Shown: positions 14,696 through 24,171, counted from the stretch's first letter. The stretch: DNA of 47,665 bases from Thermoleophilia bacterium (GCA_025934995.1 JAICWC010000009.1:1-47665); one strand, 5' to 3'. The notes: generated from the sequence alone by a model not told the origin. Numbers and translations are program-made.

Positions 14696-15001
14696 CCAGC
14701 CGACCTCGTCGCCGGTCTCGAGCTTCGTCCAGAAGACGATCTCCGGCTCGCTCGTCGCGACCTCCCGCATCAGCACCTCGATGTGCGCGCGCTCCTGCTC
14801 GAAGAAGCGCTGGAAGCTCTCGGCGTCCGGCCACTCGTCGACCACCATCAGCTTGCCCTCGCTGCCGTAGAACCGGTGAGCGATCACACCGGCGTCTTTC
14901 GCGCGGTCGGTGATCCCGATGAGCTCCTCGTGCCGCTCGGCCGCGAGCGCCTCGAGCTTCGCGGGATCGCCCGCGACGCGCATCGTCATGATGATCGACA
15001 T
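14690..15001 (-). CDS. ABM-like (dimeric alpha/beta barrel) protein
   Basis: A 103-aa protein of the antibiotic-biosynthesis-monooxygenase-like fold: MSIIMTMRVAGDPAKLEALAAERHEEL, then IAHRFYGSEGKLMVVDEWPDAESFQRFFEQ, the typical beta-alpha-beta pattern with the VDEWPD...F segment. Function unknown; members often act as small heme- or quinone-related enzymes. The start follows a strong AAGGAGGAGG site, so the track's longer N-terminus is not used. It is divergent from the MFS gene, 56 nt apart. Confidence 0.82.
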   Translation of the reverse strand: MSIIMTMRVAGDPAKLEALAAERHEELIGITDRAKDAGVIAHRFYGSEGKLMVVDEWPDAESFQRFFEQERAHIEVLMREVATSEPEIVFWTKLETGDEVGWG

Positions 15002-15057
15002 CCGTTCCTCCTCCTTGGACCCCTCGGGGAATTGCGATCGGAACACATTCAGGCCGA

Positions 15058-16302
15058 ATGCGCAACTACGTGAGAAGCCTCGACCCGCGCCTGCCGCGCG
15101 ACGTCTACACGCTCCAGCTCGGCGGGCTCCTGAACGCGTTCGGGAACGGCGTCGTGATCCCGTTCATGATCATCTACCTGCACAACGTGCGCGGGATCTC
15201 GCTGGGCGTCGCGGGGCTTGCGGCGGCGACGCAGTCGGCGAGCGCCCTGTGCAGCGGCTTCCTCGCCGGAACGCTCACGGATCGCGTGGGCGCGAAGCGC
15301 GTGCTGCTCGGCGCGCTCGTCGTCGTGACGATCGCGTTCGCGCTGATGCCGTTCATCCACGTCGCGTGGCAGGCGTTCGCCGTCTACGTCGTGTGGGGCG
15401 CGGGCAGCGGCTCGTTCTGGCCGTCGCAGTCGACGCTGCTCGCGGGGTTGACACCGCCCGAGCGGCGCTCGCCCGCATACGCCTTGCAGCGGTTGACCCT
15501 GAACGTCGGCGTGGCGCTCGGCGGGACGTGCGCGGGACTGATCGCGACTGTTGCGCATCCTCGTTCGTTCGACGTCCTGTTCCTGATCAACTGCGCCACC
15601 TTCCTCGCCTACATCGCCGTCCTGACGCGGGTGCCCACGCCCCAGTTGCATCCGGAGCGCGAACGCGGGCGCTGGCGCGACGTCGCGAACGACCGCGTGT
15701 TCGTCGCCTACACGTGCCTGAACGCCGTGTTCATGGCGGCGGCGATCTCGCTCATGGTCGAGCTCCTGCCGGCGTTCGCCAAGAACGTGACGCACGTGAA
15801 CGAGCGTCAAGTCGGAATCATCTTCGCGCTCGACTCGATCGGGATCGTCGTCTTCCAGCTCCCGGTCGCGAAGCTCCTCGAAGGCAGGCGGCGGATGAAG
15901 GGGCTCGCAGCGATGGGCATCGTCTGGGCGGTCTCGCTCCTGCTCGTGTGGACCGCGGGCGAGTGGACGCAGACGACCGTCGCGGCGCTCGTCCTCTGCG
16001 GCGCGAGCCTCGTGTTCGCGCTCGGCGAGTGTGTGCACGGCGCAATCCACGTGCCGCTCGGCGCCGACCTCGCACCGCCCCGCCTGCTCGGGCGGTATCT
16101 CGCGCTGTCGAGCCTCTCCTGGCAGGTGGGCTGGATCGTCGGGCCCGCCGGCGGGGGCTTCCTGCTCCAGCACGCACCGCTCGCGCTCTGGCCGATCGCC
16201 GCGGCTGCGAATCTCTTGTGCGCCGGCGGCGCGCTCGCGCTCGAGGGACGGTTGCCCGAGAACGTGCGAATCACTCCGTTAGGCGCAGGTTCGGCCGGGT
16301 AG
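15058..16302 (+). CDS. MFS transporter
   Basis: A 414-aa major facilitator with about 12 hydrophobic segments. The loop 2-3 signature is seen as GTLTDRVGAKRVLLGAL (GxLaDRxGxKxxl), and the second half repeats a related pattern at FQLPVAKLLEGRRRMKGL. The group resembles drug-efflux permeases of the YdeA/MdtG kind; the substrate is unknown. There is no adjacent regulator gene. Confidence 0.88.
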   Translation: MRNYVRSLDPRLPRDVYTLQLGGLLNAFGNGVVIPFMIIYLHNVRGISLGVAGLAAATQSASALCSGFLAGTLTDRVGAKRVLLGALVVVTIAFALMPFIHVAWQAFAVYVVWGAGSGSFWPSQSTLLAGLTPPERRSPAYALQRLTLNVGVALGGTCAGLIATVAHPRSFDVLFLINCATFLAYIAVLTRVPTPQLHPERERGRWRDVANDRVFVAYTCLNAVFMAAAISLMVELLPAFAKNVTHVNERQVGIIFALDSIGIVVFQLPVAKLLEGRRRMKGLAAMGIVWAVSLLLVWTAGEWTQTTVAALVLCGASLVFALGECVHGAIHVPLGADLAPPRLLGRYLALSSLSWQVGWIVGPAGGGFLLQHAPLALWPIAAAANLLCAGGALALEGRLPENVRITPLGAGSAG

Positions 16303-16348
16303 AATCCGAACATGACCGTGTTGTCGACCCTCGACCCCTCCAGTACCG

Positions 16349-17356
16349 GTGCCCAGCCTGCCCCGCATCCGCACGCGTCGTGCCGGGCTGCCGCCGCATG
16401 CGGTCGAGTCGGTCGAGCGGCCTCGGCTCGCTGAGCTCCACAGCGACGGCCTGACCTGGATCCATCTCGAGCGGCCCTCCGTCGAGGAGGCGCAGCAGCT
16501 CGGGTCGCGCTTCGGCTGGCACGCGCTCGACATCGAGGACGTCATGTCACGCCGCGAGCGCCCGAAGATCGACGTCTACACCGAGGAGGAGGCGACCGGC
16601 TATCTGTTCGCAGTCCTCCACTTCCCGGTCTACAACACGAGCGTCGGCCGGCTCGACGCCGGCGAGCTCGACGTGTTCCTCGGTCCCGACTACCTCGTCA
16701 CGCTTCCCAACGCGGACCTGAAGCCGGTGACGCGGCTCTTCCAGCGGTGCTACGAGAACCAGGAGCTTCGCCACAACCTCTTCTCGCGCGGCTCGGGGCG
16801 TCTGCTGTACGAGGTGCTCGACGACCTGTACGACTACTGCTTCCCGATCCTCGACAAGATCGGCGGCAAGCTGCGCCAGATCGACGAGGAGATCGACGAG
16901 GTGATGCCGCGTGCGAAGGAGCGCGTGCGCGACATCCACAAGGTGAAGCAGGAGATCATCTCGTACCGCAAGATCGTCCGGCCGCAGCGCCCGACGCTGC
17001 GCCAGCTCGAGCGGCAGATCGAGCGCTTCCTCCCCGAAGAGCTCGAGCTCTACTTCGACGACATCGTCGACGCGAACGAGCGGATCTGGGACCACCTCGA
17101 CAACTACAAGGAGGTGGTCGAGGCGCTGGAGGACACGAACGAGTCGCTCATCTCACACCAGCAGAACGACATCCTCTACGTGCTGACGATCTTCAGCGTC
17201 GTCATGCTGCCGCTGACGTTCATCACGGGCTTCTTCGGGATGAACGTGCACTTCCCCGGCTTCGAAAGCGTGCACGGGTTCGCCGCCACGATCGCCTTGA
17301 TGGCGGTCATCGTCGTCGGGATGCTCGGCTTCTTCCGCTACAAGCGCTGGCTGTGA
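16349..17356 (+). CDS. corA: CorA-type magnesium/divalent cation channel
   Basis: A 335-aa CorA homologue: a soluble alpha/beta N-terminal domain, a long helical stalk (about 165-270, LDKIGGKLRQIDEEIDEVM...), then two C-terminal membrane helices. The pore-entry signature GMN is at 297-299 (FFGMNVHFPG), between TM1 (ILYVLTIFSVVMLPLTFITGF) and TM2 (TIALMAVIVVGMLGFF), and the tail is the basic RYKRWL. It imports Mg2+ or related divalent ions at the cytoplasmic membrane. GTG start; an ATG at 16312 is out of frame. It overlaps the next gene as GTGA. Confidence 0.93.
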   Translation: MPSLPRIRTRRAGLPPHAVESVERPRLAELHSDGLTWIHLERPSVEEAQQLGSRFGWHALDIEDVMSRRERPKIDVYTEEEATGYLFAVLHFPVYNTSVGRLDAGELDVFLGPDYLVTLPNADLKPVTRLFQRCYENQELRHNLFSRGSGRLLYEVLDDLYDYCFPILDKIGGKLRQIDEEIDEVMPRAKERVRDIHKVKQEIISYRKIVRPQRPTLRQLERQIERFLPEELELYFDDIVDANERIWDHLDNYKEVVEALEDTNESLISHQQNDILYVLTIFSVVMLPLTFITGFFGMNVHFPGFESVHGFAATIALMAVIVVGMLGFFRYKRWL

Positions 17357-17838
17357 CCGAACGTCTCTGGGCGCCCTGGCGCCTCGAGTACATCCAGTCC
17401 GTCGACGAGCAGCCCGGCTGCTTCCTCTGCAACGCAGCCGCAAGCGACGACGACGAGGCGCAGCTCGTCGTTCACCGCGGCGAGCGCGCATTCGTGCTGC
17501 TGAACAAGTTCCCGTACGCCTCCGGGCACCTGCTCGTCGCGCCGCTCGAGCACGGTCTCAACTTCGGCGACCTCGACGACGCGACCGCGCTCGAGATCCA
17601 CCGGCTCGGCGCCGCAGGACTGCGAGCCCTGCACGACGTCTATTCGCCCGAGGGCTTCAACCTCGGCTGGAACATCGGCCGCATCGCCGGCGCCGGCGTC
17701 CCCGAGCATGGTCACCTGCACATCGTCCCGCGCTGGGGCGGCGACACGAACTTCATGCCGGTCCTCGCGGACGTGCGCGTCATGCCGGAGCACCTCAAGG
17801 AGTCCCGGCGGAAGCTCGCCGCGGCCTGGCCGGGTTGA
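17353..17838 (+). CDS. HIT family hydrolase/phosphorylase (Ap4A-type)
   Basis: A 161-aa histidine-triad protein. The active site HGHLHIVPRW (H119, H121, H123) is preceded by NIGRIAGAGVPEH, the form typical of the actinobacterial Ap4A phosphorylase-like branch. The N-terminus (MTERLWAPWRLEYI...CFLC) also fits that branch; C23 and C26 form a CxxC that may bind zinc. The GTG start overlaps the corA stop as GTGA, so they are co-transcribed. Actual nucleotide substrate unknown. Confidence 0.93.
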   Translation: MTERLWAPWRLEYIQSVDEQPGCFLCNAAASDDDEAQLVVHRGERAFVLLNKFPYASGHLLVAPLEHGLNFGDLDDATALEIHRLGAAGLRALHDVYSPEGFNLGWNIGRIAGAGVPEHGHLHIVPRWGGDTNFMPVLADVRVMPEHLKESRRKLAAAWPG

Positions 17839-18402
17839 CTATCCGACCGGCGGTTCGAGCTCGGCGGGTTGCGGCTTCGGTTGTGCCGTCGGGAACGGCA
17901 GCACGTCGCTCGGATCCCGCCGCGCGAGCGGCGTCGGCGCGGATTCGACCCCCGGCAGCAGCCGTTTGTGTGGGTCGTTCACGATCACGGTGCCGACGAT
18001 CTTGTCCCAGAGTTCCTGGTTCCGGCTGTCCCAGACGAGCCAGAAGTTTGCGATCCCCAACGTCACCCAGGAGACGAGCCCGACGAGAGGCTTCGCCACG
18101 ATCTCGCGCACGAACATGCGACCCCAACTCGCCTTCTCGCCGGTCCGCAGGTCGACAGCGCGCATGCCGAGCAGCTGCTTCGCGGGCGTTTGGCCGCGAC
18201 CGTAGACGACGATGCTCCAAATGACCCAACCGACGATCAGGGTCACGCCGACCAGAATTCCCTCGAGCAGATATCCGCCGAAGCGACGTGCGGGCGAGCT
18301 GAGATGCACACCGGGCGGCAGGCCCTCGACCTGGCTGCAGAATTGACACGCGATCCCGCCTCCCCACTCACGGCCGCAAGACGGGCACGGACGAGCGGGC
18401 AT
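17839..18402 (-). CDS. RDD family membrane protein with N-terminal zinc ribbon
   Basis: A protein of 187 aa (197 if the upstream GTG is used). The N-terminus MPARPCPSCGREWGGGIACQFC gives two CxxC knuckles, a zinc-ribbon signature. The RDD domain follows: SSPARRFGGYLLEGILVG (first membrane helix), a second helix VGWVIWSIVVYG, GQTPAKQLLGMRAVDLRTGE, and a third hydrophobic region LVGLVSWVTLGIANFWLVW, ending in the characteristic WDKIVGTVIV. The C-terminal tail is Pro-rich. Its transport or signalling role is not defined. Confidence 0.85.
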   Translation of the reverse strand: MPARPCPSCGREWGGGIACQFCSQVEGLPPGVHLSSPARRFGGYLLEGILVGVTLIVGWVIWSIVVYGRGQTPAKQLLGMRAVDLRTGEKASWGRMFVREIVAKPLVGLVSWVTLGIANFWLVWDSRNQELWDKIVGTVIVNDPHKRLLPGVESAPTPLARRDPSDVLPFPTAQPKPQPAELEPPVG

Positions 18403-18501
18403 CAAGCCTGGCGTGACGGCGACCCCGGACACCCCTCGATGGTTTCAGCCGATGCCGCCGTTGTCCAGCGCGCTCGCGGCCGGCGAGTGCGAGCGGAAAA
18501 G

Positions 18502-18574
18502 AGCGGGAGACGGGACTCGAACCCGCGACCTACGGCTTGGGAAGCCGACGCTCTACCAACTGAGCTACTCCCGC
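18502..18574 (-). tRNA. tRNA-Gly (anticodon CCC)
   Basis: Minus strand: acceptor GCGGGAG / CTCCCGC, D arm GCTCAGTTGGTAGAGC, anticodon loop TTCCCAA (CCC), T arm GCGGG-TTCGAGT-CCCGT with one G-U pair, discriminator U. CCA not encoded. The outermost anticodon-stem pair appears to be U-U. Confidence 0.94.
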
Positions 18575-18702
18575 GCGGAAGAACGATTTTAGCCGGGCCG
18601 CGAGGAGTCCACCGGCGGGCGACGGGCGACCGAGTTCTCCGGTCTCCGGCGTCCACCGCTCGGAATAATGGTCGGCGGGACACCGACCAGGGAGCGAAGG
18701 AC

Positions 18703-19725
18703 ATGAGCGAGCTGCACGAGACAGCGAAGGCGCTCGTCGCGGAGGGCAAGGGGATCCTCGCCGCGGACGAGAGCAGCGGCACGATCAAGAAGCGGTTCGA
18801 CTCGATCGGGCTCGAGTCGACCGAGCAGAACCGGCAGGCCTACCGCGACATGCTCTTCACGACGCCGGGCGCGGAGGAGTACATCAGCGGCGTCATCCTC
18901 TACGACGAGACGATTCGCCAAACGGCGCTCGACGGGACGCCGTTCCCGAAGCTGCTCGAGTCGAAGGGCGTCATCCCCGGGATCAAGGTCGACGAGGGCG
19001 CGAAGCCGCTCGCCCTGGCCAACGGCGAGACGGTCACCGAGGGCCTCGACGGGCTCCGTCAGCGGCTCGAGGAGTACCACGGGCTCGGCGCGCGGTTCGC
19101 GAAGTGGCGCGCGACGTATTCGATCACCGACGAGCTGCCGAGCGAATACTGCATCTGGACGAACGCGCACGCGCTCGCGCGCTACGCAGCGCTCTGCCAG
19201 GAGGCCGGGATCGTCCCCATCGTCGAGCCCGAGGTCCTGATGGACGGGACGCACACGATCGAGCGCGCGTACCACGTCACGTCGCGCGTGCTGAACGCGG
19301 TGTACACGGAGCTGTTCGACCAGCGCATCGACCTCGAGGGGACGCTGCTGAAGCCGAACATGGTGCTCTCCGGATACGAGGCGTCGAGTCGCGCGGGCGT
19401 GCAGGACGTCGCGGAGTGGACGCTCCGTTGTTTCAAGAAGCACGTCCCCGCAGCGGTTCCGGGGATCGTCTTCCTCTCGGGCGGACAGTCGGACGAGGAT
19501 GCGACCGCGCACCTCAACGCGATGAATGCAATGGGGCCGCTGCCGTGGGAGCTCTCGTTCTCGTACGGCCGCGCCCTGCAGGCGCCGGCGCTGAAGGCAT
19601 GGGGCGGCAAGCCGGAGAACGTCGAGGCCGGCCAGCGCGCCTACTACCACCGCGCGAAGATGAACAGCGCCGCGCGCACCGGCATGTACGCGCCCGAGAT
19701 GGAGCGCGAGGCCGTCACGGCGTAA
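18703..19725 (+). CDS. fba: Fructose-bisphosphate aldolase, class I
   Basis: A 340-aa Schiff-base aldolase that cleaves fructose-1,6-bisphosphate. It matches the animal/plant-type class I family from the first residues (KGILAADESSGTIKKRF). The active-site lysines and glutamate are in KVD (K95), FAKWR (K134), VEPE (E175) and LLKPNMVLSG (K217, the Schiff-base residue). GGAG precedes the ATG. It stands alone on the plus strand, but the other triose-phase enzymes and glpX are all in this window. Confidence 0.96.
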   Translation: MSELHETAKALVAEGKGILAADESSGTIKKRFDSIGLESTEQNRQAYRDMLFTTPGAEEYISGVILYDETIRQTALDGTPFPKLLESKGVIPGIKVDEGAKPLALANGETVTEGLDGLRQRLEEYHGLGARFAKWRATYSITDELPSEYCIWTNAHALARYAALCQEAGIVPIVEPEVLMDGTHTIERAYHVTSRVLNAVYTELFDQRIDLEGTLLKPNMVLSGYEASSRAGVQDVAEWTLRCFKKHVPAAVPGIVFLSGGQSDEDATAHLNAMNAMGPLPWELSFSYGRALQAPALKAWGGKPENVEAGQRAYYHRAKMNSAARTGMYAPEMEREAVTA

Positions 19726-19731
19726 CCGTTC

Positions 19732-19765
19732 GCGCACGGCTGCCGTTCAACCGGCAGCCGTGCGC
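19732..19765 (+). terminator. Strong hairpin after fba
   Basis: A perfect 14-bp stem (GCGCACGGCTGCCG and its complement) with a 6-base loop, starting 6 nt after the fba stop. There is no U-tract. Its 3' arm includes the GTG proposed as the start of the next small gene. Confidence 0.65.
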
Positions 19766-20092
19766 ACCCTCGCCGTCGTCGCCGCCTGCCTCGCCGCCAC
19801 CGCGGTCGGCTTCACGCACGCGGTGATCAACCCGGACGTGCCGACCTCGTGGCTCCTGTCCGATCTGACCCTCGCCGCGATCGCGCTCTGCCTGCGCGGC
19901 GGCGGCGTGCTGGCCGGCGGACTGCTCGCGAACGCGATCGTGGCGCAGCTCTGCGGCGGTGTCCCCGATTTCGTCCCGCTCGCGGGCCGGCTGCTCAGCC
20001 CGGGCGACCTTGCGATCGTCCTCGGCTTCCTGCCGATCGCCTACAGGTACTCGAAGCCGGTCAGCGACGAGAGCTTCGCCAGCGACTGCTGA
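19760..20092 (+). CDS. Small membrane protein, hypothetical
   Basis: A 110-aa hydrophobic protein with about three membrane segments ([51 protein letters not shown]) and a further hydrophobic stretch. I do not recognise the family. Its GTG start lies in the 3' arm of the fba terminator hairpin, and its last 52 nt overlap glpX in antisense. The membrane pattern supports a real gene, but the start could be a later GTG. Confidence 0.5.
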   Translation: MRTLAVVAACLAATAVGFTHAVINPDVPTSWLLSDLTLAAIALCLRGGGVLAGGLLANAIVAQLCGGVPDFVPLAGRLLSPGDLAIVLGFLPIAYRYSKPVSDESFASDC

Positions 20093-21036
20093 GCGACGAT
20101 CCGGCGGACGGTGCCGGAACGCGAGCGCATGACGATCGAGTCGGTCGTCGCGCCGCCTTTCGTGTAGACGACGCCGCGCAGCAGCGCCCCGTTCGTGACG
20201 CCGGTCGCGGCGACGAAGACGTCCTCACCGGAGACGAGGTCGTCCGTATAGAGGACGCGCGCCGGGTCGAGGCCGGCGTCTACGAGCTGCTGCCGCTCGT
20301 CGTCGTCCCGCGGCCACAGCCGCCCCTGGATGCCGCCGCCGACGCACTTGAGCGCGGCTGCCGAGATCACGCCTTCGGGCGTACCGCCGATTCCGTAGAG
20401 CATGTCGACGCCGGTGCCCTCCTGCCCCGCGGCGATCGCCGGCGCGACGTCGCCGTCGCGAATGAGGCGGACGCGCGCGCCTGCTTCGCGCAGCGCTGCG
20501 ATCAGCTCGTCGTGGCGGTCGCGCTCGAGGACGACGACGTCGACCTCGCGCGGCGACTTTCCGAGCGCCCGCGCGACCGTGGCCACGTTCTCGCCCGGGC
20601 TCTTCGTGATGTCGATCGCGTCGACCGCCCCTGGGCCGACGGCGATCTTCTCCATGTAGACGGCTGCGCCCGGGAACAGCATCGTCCCCCGCTCCGCGAC
20701 GGCGATGACGCTGATCGCACCCGTCTGGCCGAGAGCGGTGAGCCGCGTCCCTTCGAGGGGGTCCACTGCGACGTCGACCTCCGGGCCCTCCCCGCTCCCG
20801 ACTTCCTCGCCGTTGTAGAGCATCGGGGCCTCGTCCTTCTCGCCCTCGCCGATCACGACGACGCCGCGCATCGCAACGCTGTCGAGCACGTAGCGCATCG
20901 CATCGACGGCAGCCTGGTCGGCAGATTCCTTCTCACCGCGGCCGATCCATCGCGCAGCGGCCATCGCGCCCGCCTCCGTCACGCGGACGAGCTCCATGGC
21001 GATGTTGCGGTCGGGTGCCGCGCGGTGCGTGCTCAC
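20041..21036 (-). CDS. glpX: Fructose-1,6-bisphosphatase, class II
   Basis: GlpX hydrolyses fructose-1,6-bisphosphate in gluconeogenesis. The 331-aa protein has the conserved [14 protein letters not shown] (60-73), the metal/phosphate motif VDPLEGTRL (91-99), YMEKIAVGP and the [17 protein letters not shown] segment. The start is the GTG of [15 protein letters not shown]; the 16 residues before it in the track belong to the end of the upstream gene. It is 11 nt after the small membrane gene and is the last of a four-gene minus-strand run (channel, argS, membrane protein, glpX). Confidence 0.95.
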   Translation of the reverse strand: MSTHRAAPDRNIAMELVRVTEAGAMAAARWIGRGEKESADQAAVDAMRYVLDSVAMRGVVVIGEGEKDEAPMLYNGEEVGSGEGPEVDVAVDPLEGTRLTALGQTGAISVIAVAERGTMLFPGAAVYMEKIAVGPGAVDAIDITKSPGENVATVARALGKSPREVDVVVLERDRHDELIAALREAGARVRLIRDGDVAPAIAAGQEGTGVDMLYGIGGTPEGVISAAALKCVGGGIQGRLWPRDDDERQQLVDAGLDPARVLYTDDLVSGEDVFVAATGVTNGALLRGVVYTKGGATTDSIVMRSRSGTVRRIVAQQSLAKLSSLTGFEYL

Positions 21037-21047
21037 GGCGCGCGACT

Positions 21048-21341
21048 CTACTGCGGCCCGAACCACGAGTGCGTGACGAACCACGCGATCAGGAGCTGCA
21101 GGACGAACAGAATGATCCCGCTGGCGATGCCGCCGATCACAGCGCCGCGCACCTTGCGTGCAGACGAGGCGACGAAGAAGCCGAGGAGCAGGCCGAGAAT
21201 CAGGATCACGTAGGCGACCGACCCGGCGCCGACCGCGAGGGCGATCAGGCCCAGAAGGAGCGACGGCCCGTAGCCCACCGCGAACTTCTGCCAGTAGAGA
21301 CGGACGCGCTCGCGGCGCGTGAGCAGGAGCCCGTCGGCCAT
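21048..21341 (-). CDS. Small membrane protein, hypothetical
   Basis: A 97-aa protein with a cytoplasmic basic N-terminus ([13 protein letters not shown]) and three hydrophobic helices ([56 protein letters not shown]). The ATG overlaps the argS stop as TAATG, so it is translated from the argS message. No family recognised. Confidence 0.75.
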   Translation of the reverse strand: MADGLLLTRRERVRLYWQKFAVGYGPSLLLGLIALAVGAGSVAYVILILGLLLGFFVASSARKVRGAVIGGIASGIILFVLQLLIAWFVTHSWFGPQ

Positions 21342-22834
21342 TACATCCGCTCCGGTGCGTCCACTCCCACGAGATCGAGGCAGCGTGCGATCACACGCTG
21401 GGTTGCCCGGCAGAGCGCGAGCCGGAACGCTTCCTGGTCGCTCTCGAGCACGCGGTGCTCGTGGTAGAAGCGGTGAAAGTCGTCTGCGACGCGGATCGCG
21501 TACGCCGGGATCGCCTGTGGGCCGCGCTTCACGGCCGCGTCGGCTACGACGGCTGGGAGCTCGGCGAGTCGCTTGATCAGCTCGCGCTCCTCGCGATTGA
21601 CGAGAAGTTGCGCCGGCATCGATGCAGGCGCTGCCGGCGCCTGCCTCATGATCCCCGAGATCCGTGCGTGCGCGTACTGCACGTAGTAGACCGGGTTCTT
21701 CTGGGAGCGCTCCGCGGCGAGGTCGATGTCGATGTCGATCGTCTGGTCGGGCCCGCGGTTGACGAGGTACCAGCGGGCCGCGTCGACGCCGATCTCGTCC
21801 ATGAAGTCGTCGAGGAAGACGACGTCGCCGCGGCGCTTCGACATCTTCGTCTTGTCGCCGCCCTTGGTCAGGTGCACGAGCTGATAGAGCAGCACCTCGA
21901 CCCGATCGGGGTCGTAGCCGAGCATGCGCGCAACCGCGGCGTACCAGTTGCGGGTGCCGTGGTGGTCCGCCCCGAGCACGTAGATCGCACGGTCGAACCC
22001 ACGCTCGAGCTTGTCGACGAGATATGCGACGTCGGCGGCGCGGTAGGTCGGCGAGCGGTCGCCCGACCGGAGCAGGACGCGATCCTCGTCGTCCCCATAG
22101 GCGGACGAGCGCGCCCAGAGGGCGCCGTCGTGTTCGTAGGTGTCCAGTCGCGGCAGCAGCTCGGGTAGCCGTTGCTCGAGCTCGCTCTGCTTCGCCCATG
22201 AGTCGAAATGGATCCGAAAGCGCTCGAGCGACTCCTCGATCTGCGCGCGCATCAGCACGACCGGGTCGCCTTTCAGCTGCGCGAGCTCGGAGAGGTACGC
22301 GCCGTGATAGCCGTCCTCCGGGGGCTCGTCTCCGTGCCGCACGGCGTCGACCGATGCGCGGAACTTGTCCATCTGCGCGCCGGCGTCGTTGTAGTAGTAC
22401 TCGCGCTCGACGCTGCTGCCGGTCAGCTCGAGGAGACGCGCAACGGCGTCACCGTACGCGCCGTTCCTCGCCGACGCGACGGTGATCGGGCCCGTCGGAT
22501 TCGCGCTGACCATCTCGACTTGCACGCGCGTCCCCGATGTCGGGAAGGCGAGGTCGTCGTCGAGCAGCACCTTCAACGCCTCGACGAACCACGCGTCGGC
22601 CAGGAAGAGGTTGACGAAGCCCGGGCCGGCGATCTCGGCACGCTCGACGTGCGGCAGCCCCTCCGCGGCCGCGACGAGCTCGCCCGCCAGCTCGCGGGGA
22701 GCCTGCCGACGCGTGCCGGCGAGTCGCAGCGCGGCGTTCGTCGCGTAGTCGCCGTGCTCGGCCTCGGCAGGGCGCTCCAGCTCGATGTCCGGGCCGAGCG
22801 CACGCCCGAGCGCGCTGACGGGATCAGCCGCCAA
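21341..22834 (-). CDS. argS: Arginyl-tRNA synthetase with altered HIGH motif
   Basis: A 497-aa class Ia synthetase that charges tRNA-Arg. Family features are clear: HGDYATN near the N-terminus, [44 protein letters not shown], and the DALR anticodon-binding domain (from about 380). The C-terminal KMSK motif is intact (KMSKRRGD, 330-337). The HIGH motif is not: where most ArgRS have PTGPLHVGHxR, this reads [11 protein letters not shown], with both histidines gone. As everything else is intact, it is likely a lineage variant of a working enzyme. The N-terminus is short compared with the 550-580 aa usual for the family. Confidence 0.92.
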   Translation of the reverse strand: MAADPVSALGRALGPDIELERPAEAEHGDYATNAALRLAGTRRQAPRELAGELVAAAEGLPHVERAEIAGPGFVNLFLADAWFVEALKVLLDDDLAFPTSGTRVQVEMVSANPTGPITVASARNGAYGDAVARLLELTGSSVEREYYYNDAGAQMDKFRASVDAVRHGDEPPEDGYHGAYLSELAQLKGDPVVLMRAQIEESLERFRIHFDSWAKQSELEQRLPELLPRLDTYEHDGALWARSSAYGDDEDRVLLRSGDRSPTYRAADVAYLVDKLERGFDRAIYVLGADHHGTRNWYAAVARMLGYDPDRVEVLLYQLVHLTKGGDKTKMSKRRGDVVFLDDFMDEIGVDAARWYLVNRGPDQTIDIDIDLAAERSQKNPVYYVQYAHARISGIMRQAPAAPASMPAQLLVNREERELIKRLAELPAVVADAAVKRGPQAIPAYAIRVADDFHRFYHEHRVLESDQEAFRLALCRATQRVIARCLDLVGVDAPERM

Positions 22835-23834
22835 CGGCGAACAGATCCTCGAGGCGTTGCAGCTCGTCGGACGTGCCGACGCCGACGATCACGTCGCCGG
22901 CTTCGACGAGGACCTCCGGCTCGGGCGTCGTGTCGAACGTCCCGTCCTTCTTGCGGAGCGCGACGATGATCGCGCCCGTCTCGTGTCTCACGCGCAGGTC
23001 GCGGATCGTCTTGCCGGCGCTCTCACAGGTGTCGTGCACCTCGATCTGCGCCATGTGGAGGTCGGCGCCTGCCGCGGTCAGCACGGTGTCGAGGAACTCC
23101 GTCACCTGCGGTCGCAGGACGAGGTTCGCCATCGTCCGGCCGGCCGCCGTGTACGGCATGACGACCCGGTCCGCTCCCGCGAGCCGCAACTTCTTCATCG
23201 CGTCCTCGTCGGACGCGCGCGCGACGATCTGCAGGTCGGGGCGCGCGTTCCGAGCCGACAGCGTGATGTACAGGTTGTCCGCATCGTCATCCGACGCGAC
23301 GACGAGGCCGCGCGCACGATCGAGCCCCGCGTGGGCGAGATCCTCGTCTTCGGTGCCGTTGCCCTCGATCAAGAGGTCGCCGTGCGCCTTCGCCGCCGCG
23401 ACCGCGTCCTCGCGGAAGTCGAGCACGACGTACGACACGCCGGAGTGCCGGAACTCCTCCGCGACCCGGCGTCCGACCCGGCCGTAGCCGCAGATGATGA
23501 AGTGGTCGTGCATGCGGTCCAGCGCTCGCTCCCTCCGTCGCTCCGCGAGCGCACCCGTGAGCACGCCGCCGGAGATGGTCTCGACGATAACCGCGCCCGC
23601 ATAGCCGATGATCGTCAACCCACAGACCGCCATGCCGATCGAGAGCGCGCGCGCCGCGTCGCTCGGCGGCACCGTGTCGAGACCGGTGAGCGAGGCCGTG
23701 ATCACGGACCGGTAGAACGACTGGAACCACGTCTCGTGGAGAATCCGGTGGAAGCCGACCGTCCCGCCCGCGATCGTCGCGACAACCGCTCCGAGGAGCA
23801 GTGCAATCTGCCTGAGGCGCCGCATGGGATCCAT
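22824..23834 (-). CDS. RCK/TrkA-domain ion-channel-like protein with abnormal selectivity filter
   Basis: A 336-aa protein with the layout of a two-helix channel such as MthK: TM1 (IALLLGAVVATIAGGTVGF), a pore loop, TM2 (ARALSIGMAVCGLTIIGYAGAVIV), then a RCK NAD-binding domain (FIICGYGRVGRRVAEEF, 112-128) and a C-terminal TrkA-C domain (VHDTCESAGKTIRDLRV...). The filter, TVGYGD in potassium channels, is replaced by SLTGLDTVPP (48-57). It may conduct another ion or act as a sensor. It overlaps argS by 11 nt and is 19 nt from the divergent DUF3467 gene. Confidence 0.87.
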   Translation of the reverse strand: MDPMRRLRQIALLLGAVVATIAGGTVGFHRILHETWFQSFYRSVITASLTGLDTVPPSDAARALSIGMAVCGLTIIGYAGAVIVETISGGVLTGALAERRRERALDRMHDHFIICGYGRVGRRVAEEFRHSGVSYVVLDFREDAVAAAKAHGDLLIEGNGTEDEDLAHAGLDRARGLVVASDDDADNLYITLSARNARPDLQIVARASDEDAMKKLRLAGADRVVMPYTAAGRTMANLVLRPQVTEFLDTVLTAAGADLHMAQIEVHDTCESAGKTIRDLRVRHETGAIIVALRKKDGTFDTTPEPEVLVEAGDVIVGVGTSDELQRLEDLFAVGG

Positions 23835-23853
23835 CCCGGCCTAGTATTCCCAC

Positions 23854-24168
23854 GTGGAAGACGACGAGCAGCAGCCCGAGGTCGACCAGAACGGCGAGCG
23901 CCGGCTCAACATCCATCTCGACCCGAGCGACATCGCCGGCGTCTACGCCAATTTCGCGAACATCACGTTCTCGCGCTACGAGTTCACGCTGACGTTCGCG
24001 CGGATCGAACACGAAGTGGAAGAGGGCGACGTCCCCGGCGCGGTCGTCTCGCGGATCAACGCGTCACCGCGCTTCGTCGAAGAGCTGATCGCGGCCCTGC
24101 AGGACTCGTGGTCGAAGTTCCAGACGACCGAAGGGATTCGCAATCTGCCGGAGACCCCCGGCCACTGA
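23854..24168 (+). CDS. DUF3467 domain protein
   Basis: A 104-aa acidic protein fitting DUF3467: DPSDIAGVYANFANITFSRYEFTLTFARI, then VVSRINASPRFVEELIAALQDSWSKFQTTEG. The family is small, cytoplasmic and uncharacterised. GTG start. It precedes the phosphoesterase gene by 3 nt and so heads a four-gene plus-strand operon running to 26005. Confidence 0.85.
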   Translation: MEDDEQQPEVDQNGERRLNIHLDPSDIAGVYANFANITFSRYEFTLTFARIEHEVEEGDVPGAVVSRINASPRFVEELIAALQDSWSKFQTTEGIRNLPETPGH

Positions 24169-24171
24169 CGC

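Noticed and set aside
17869-19725. 618-aa plus-strand ORF containing GRRDSNPRPTAWEADALPTELLP
   Set aside because: The N-terminal part is the antisense of tRNA-Gly and of the RDD gene; only the fba portion from 18703 is real.
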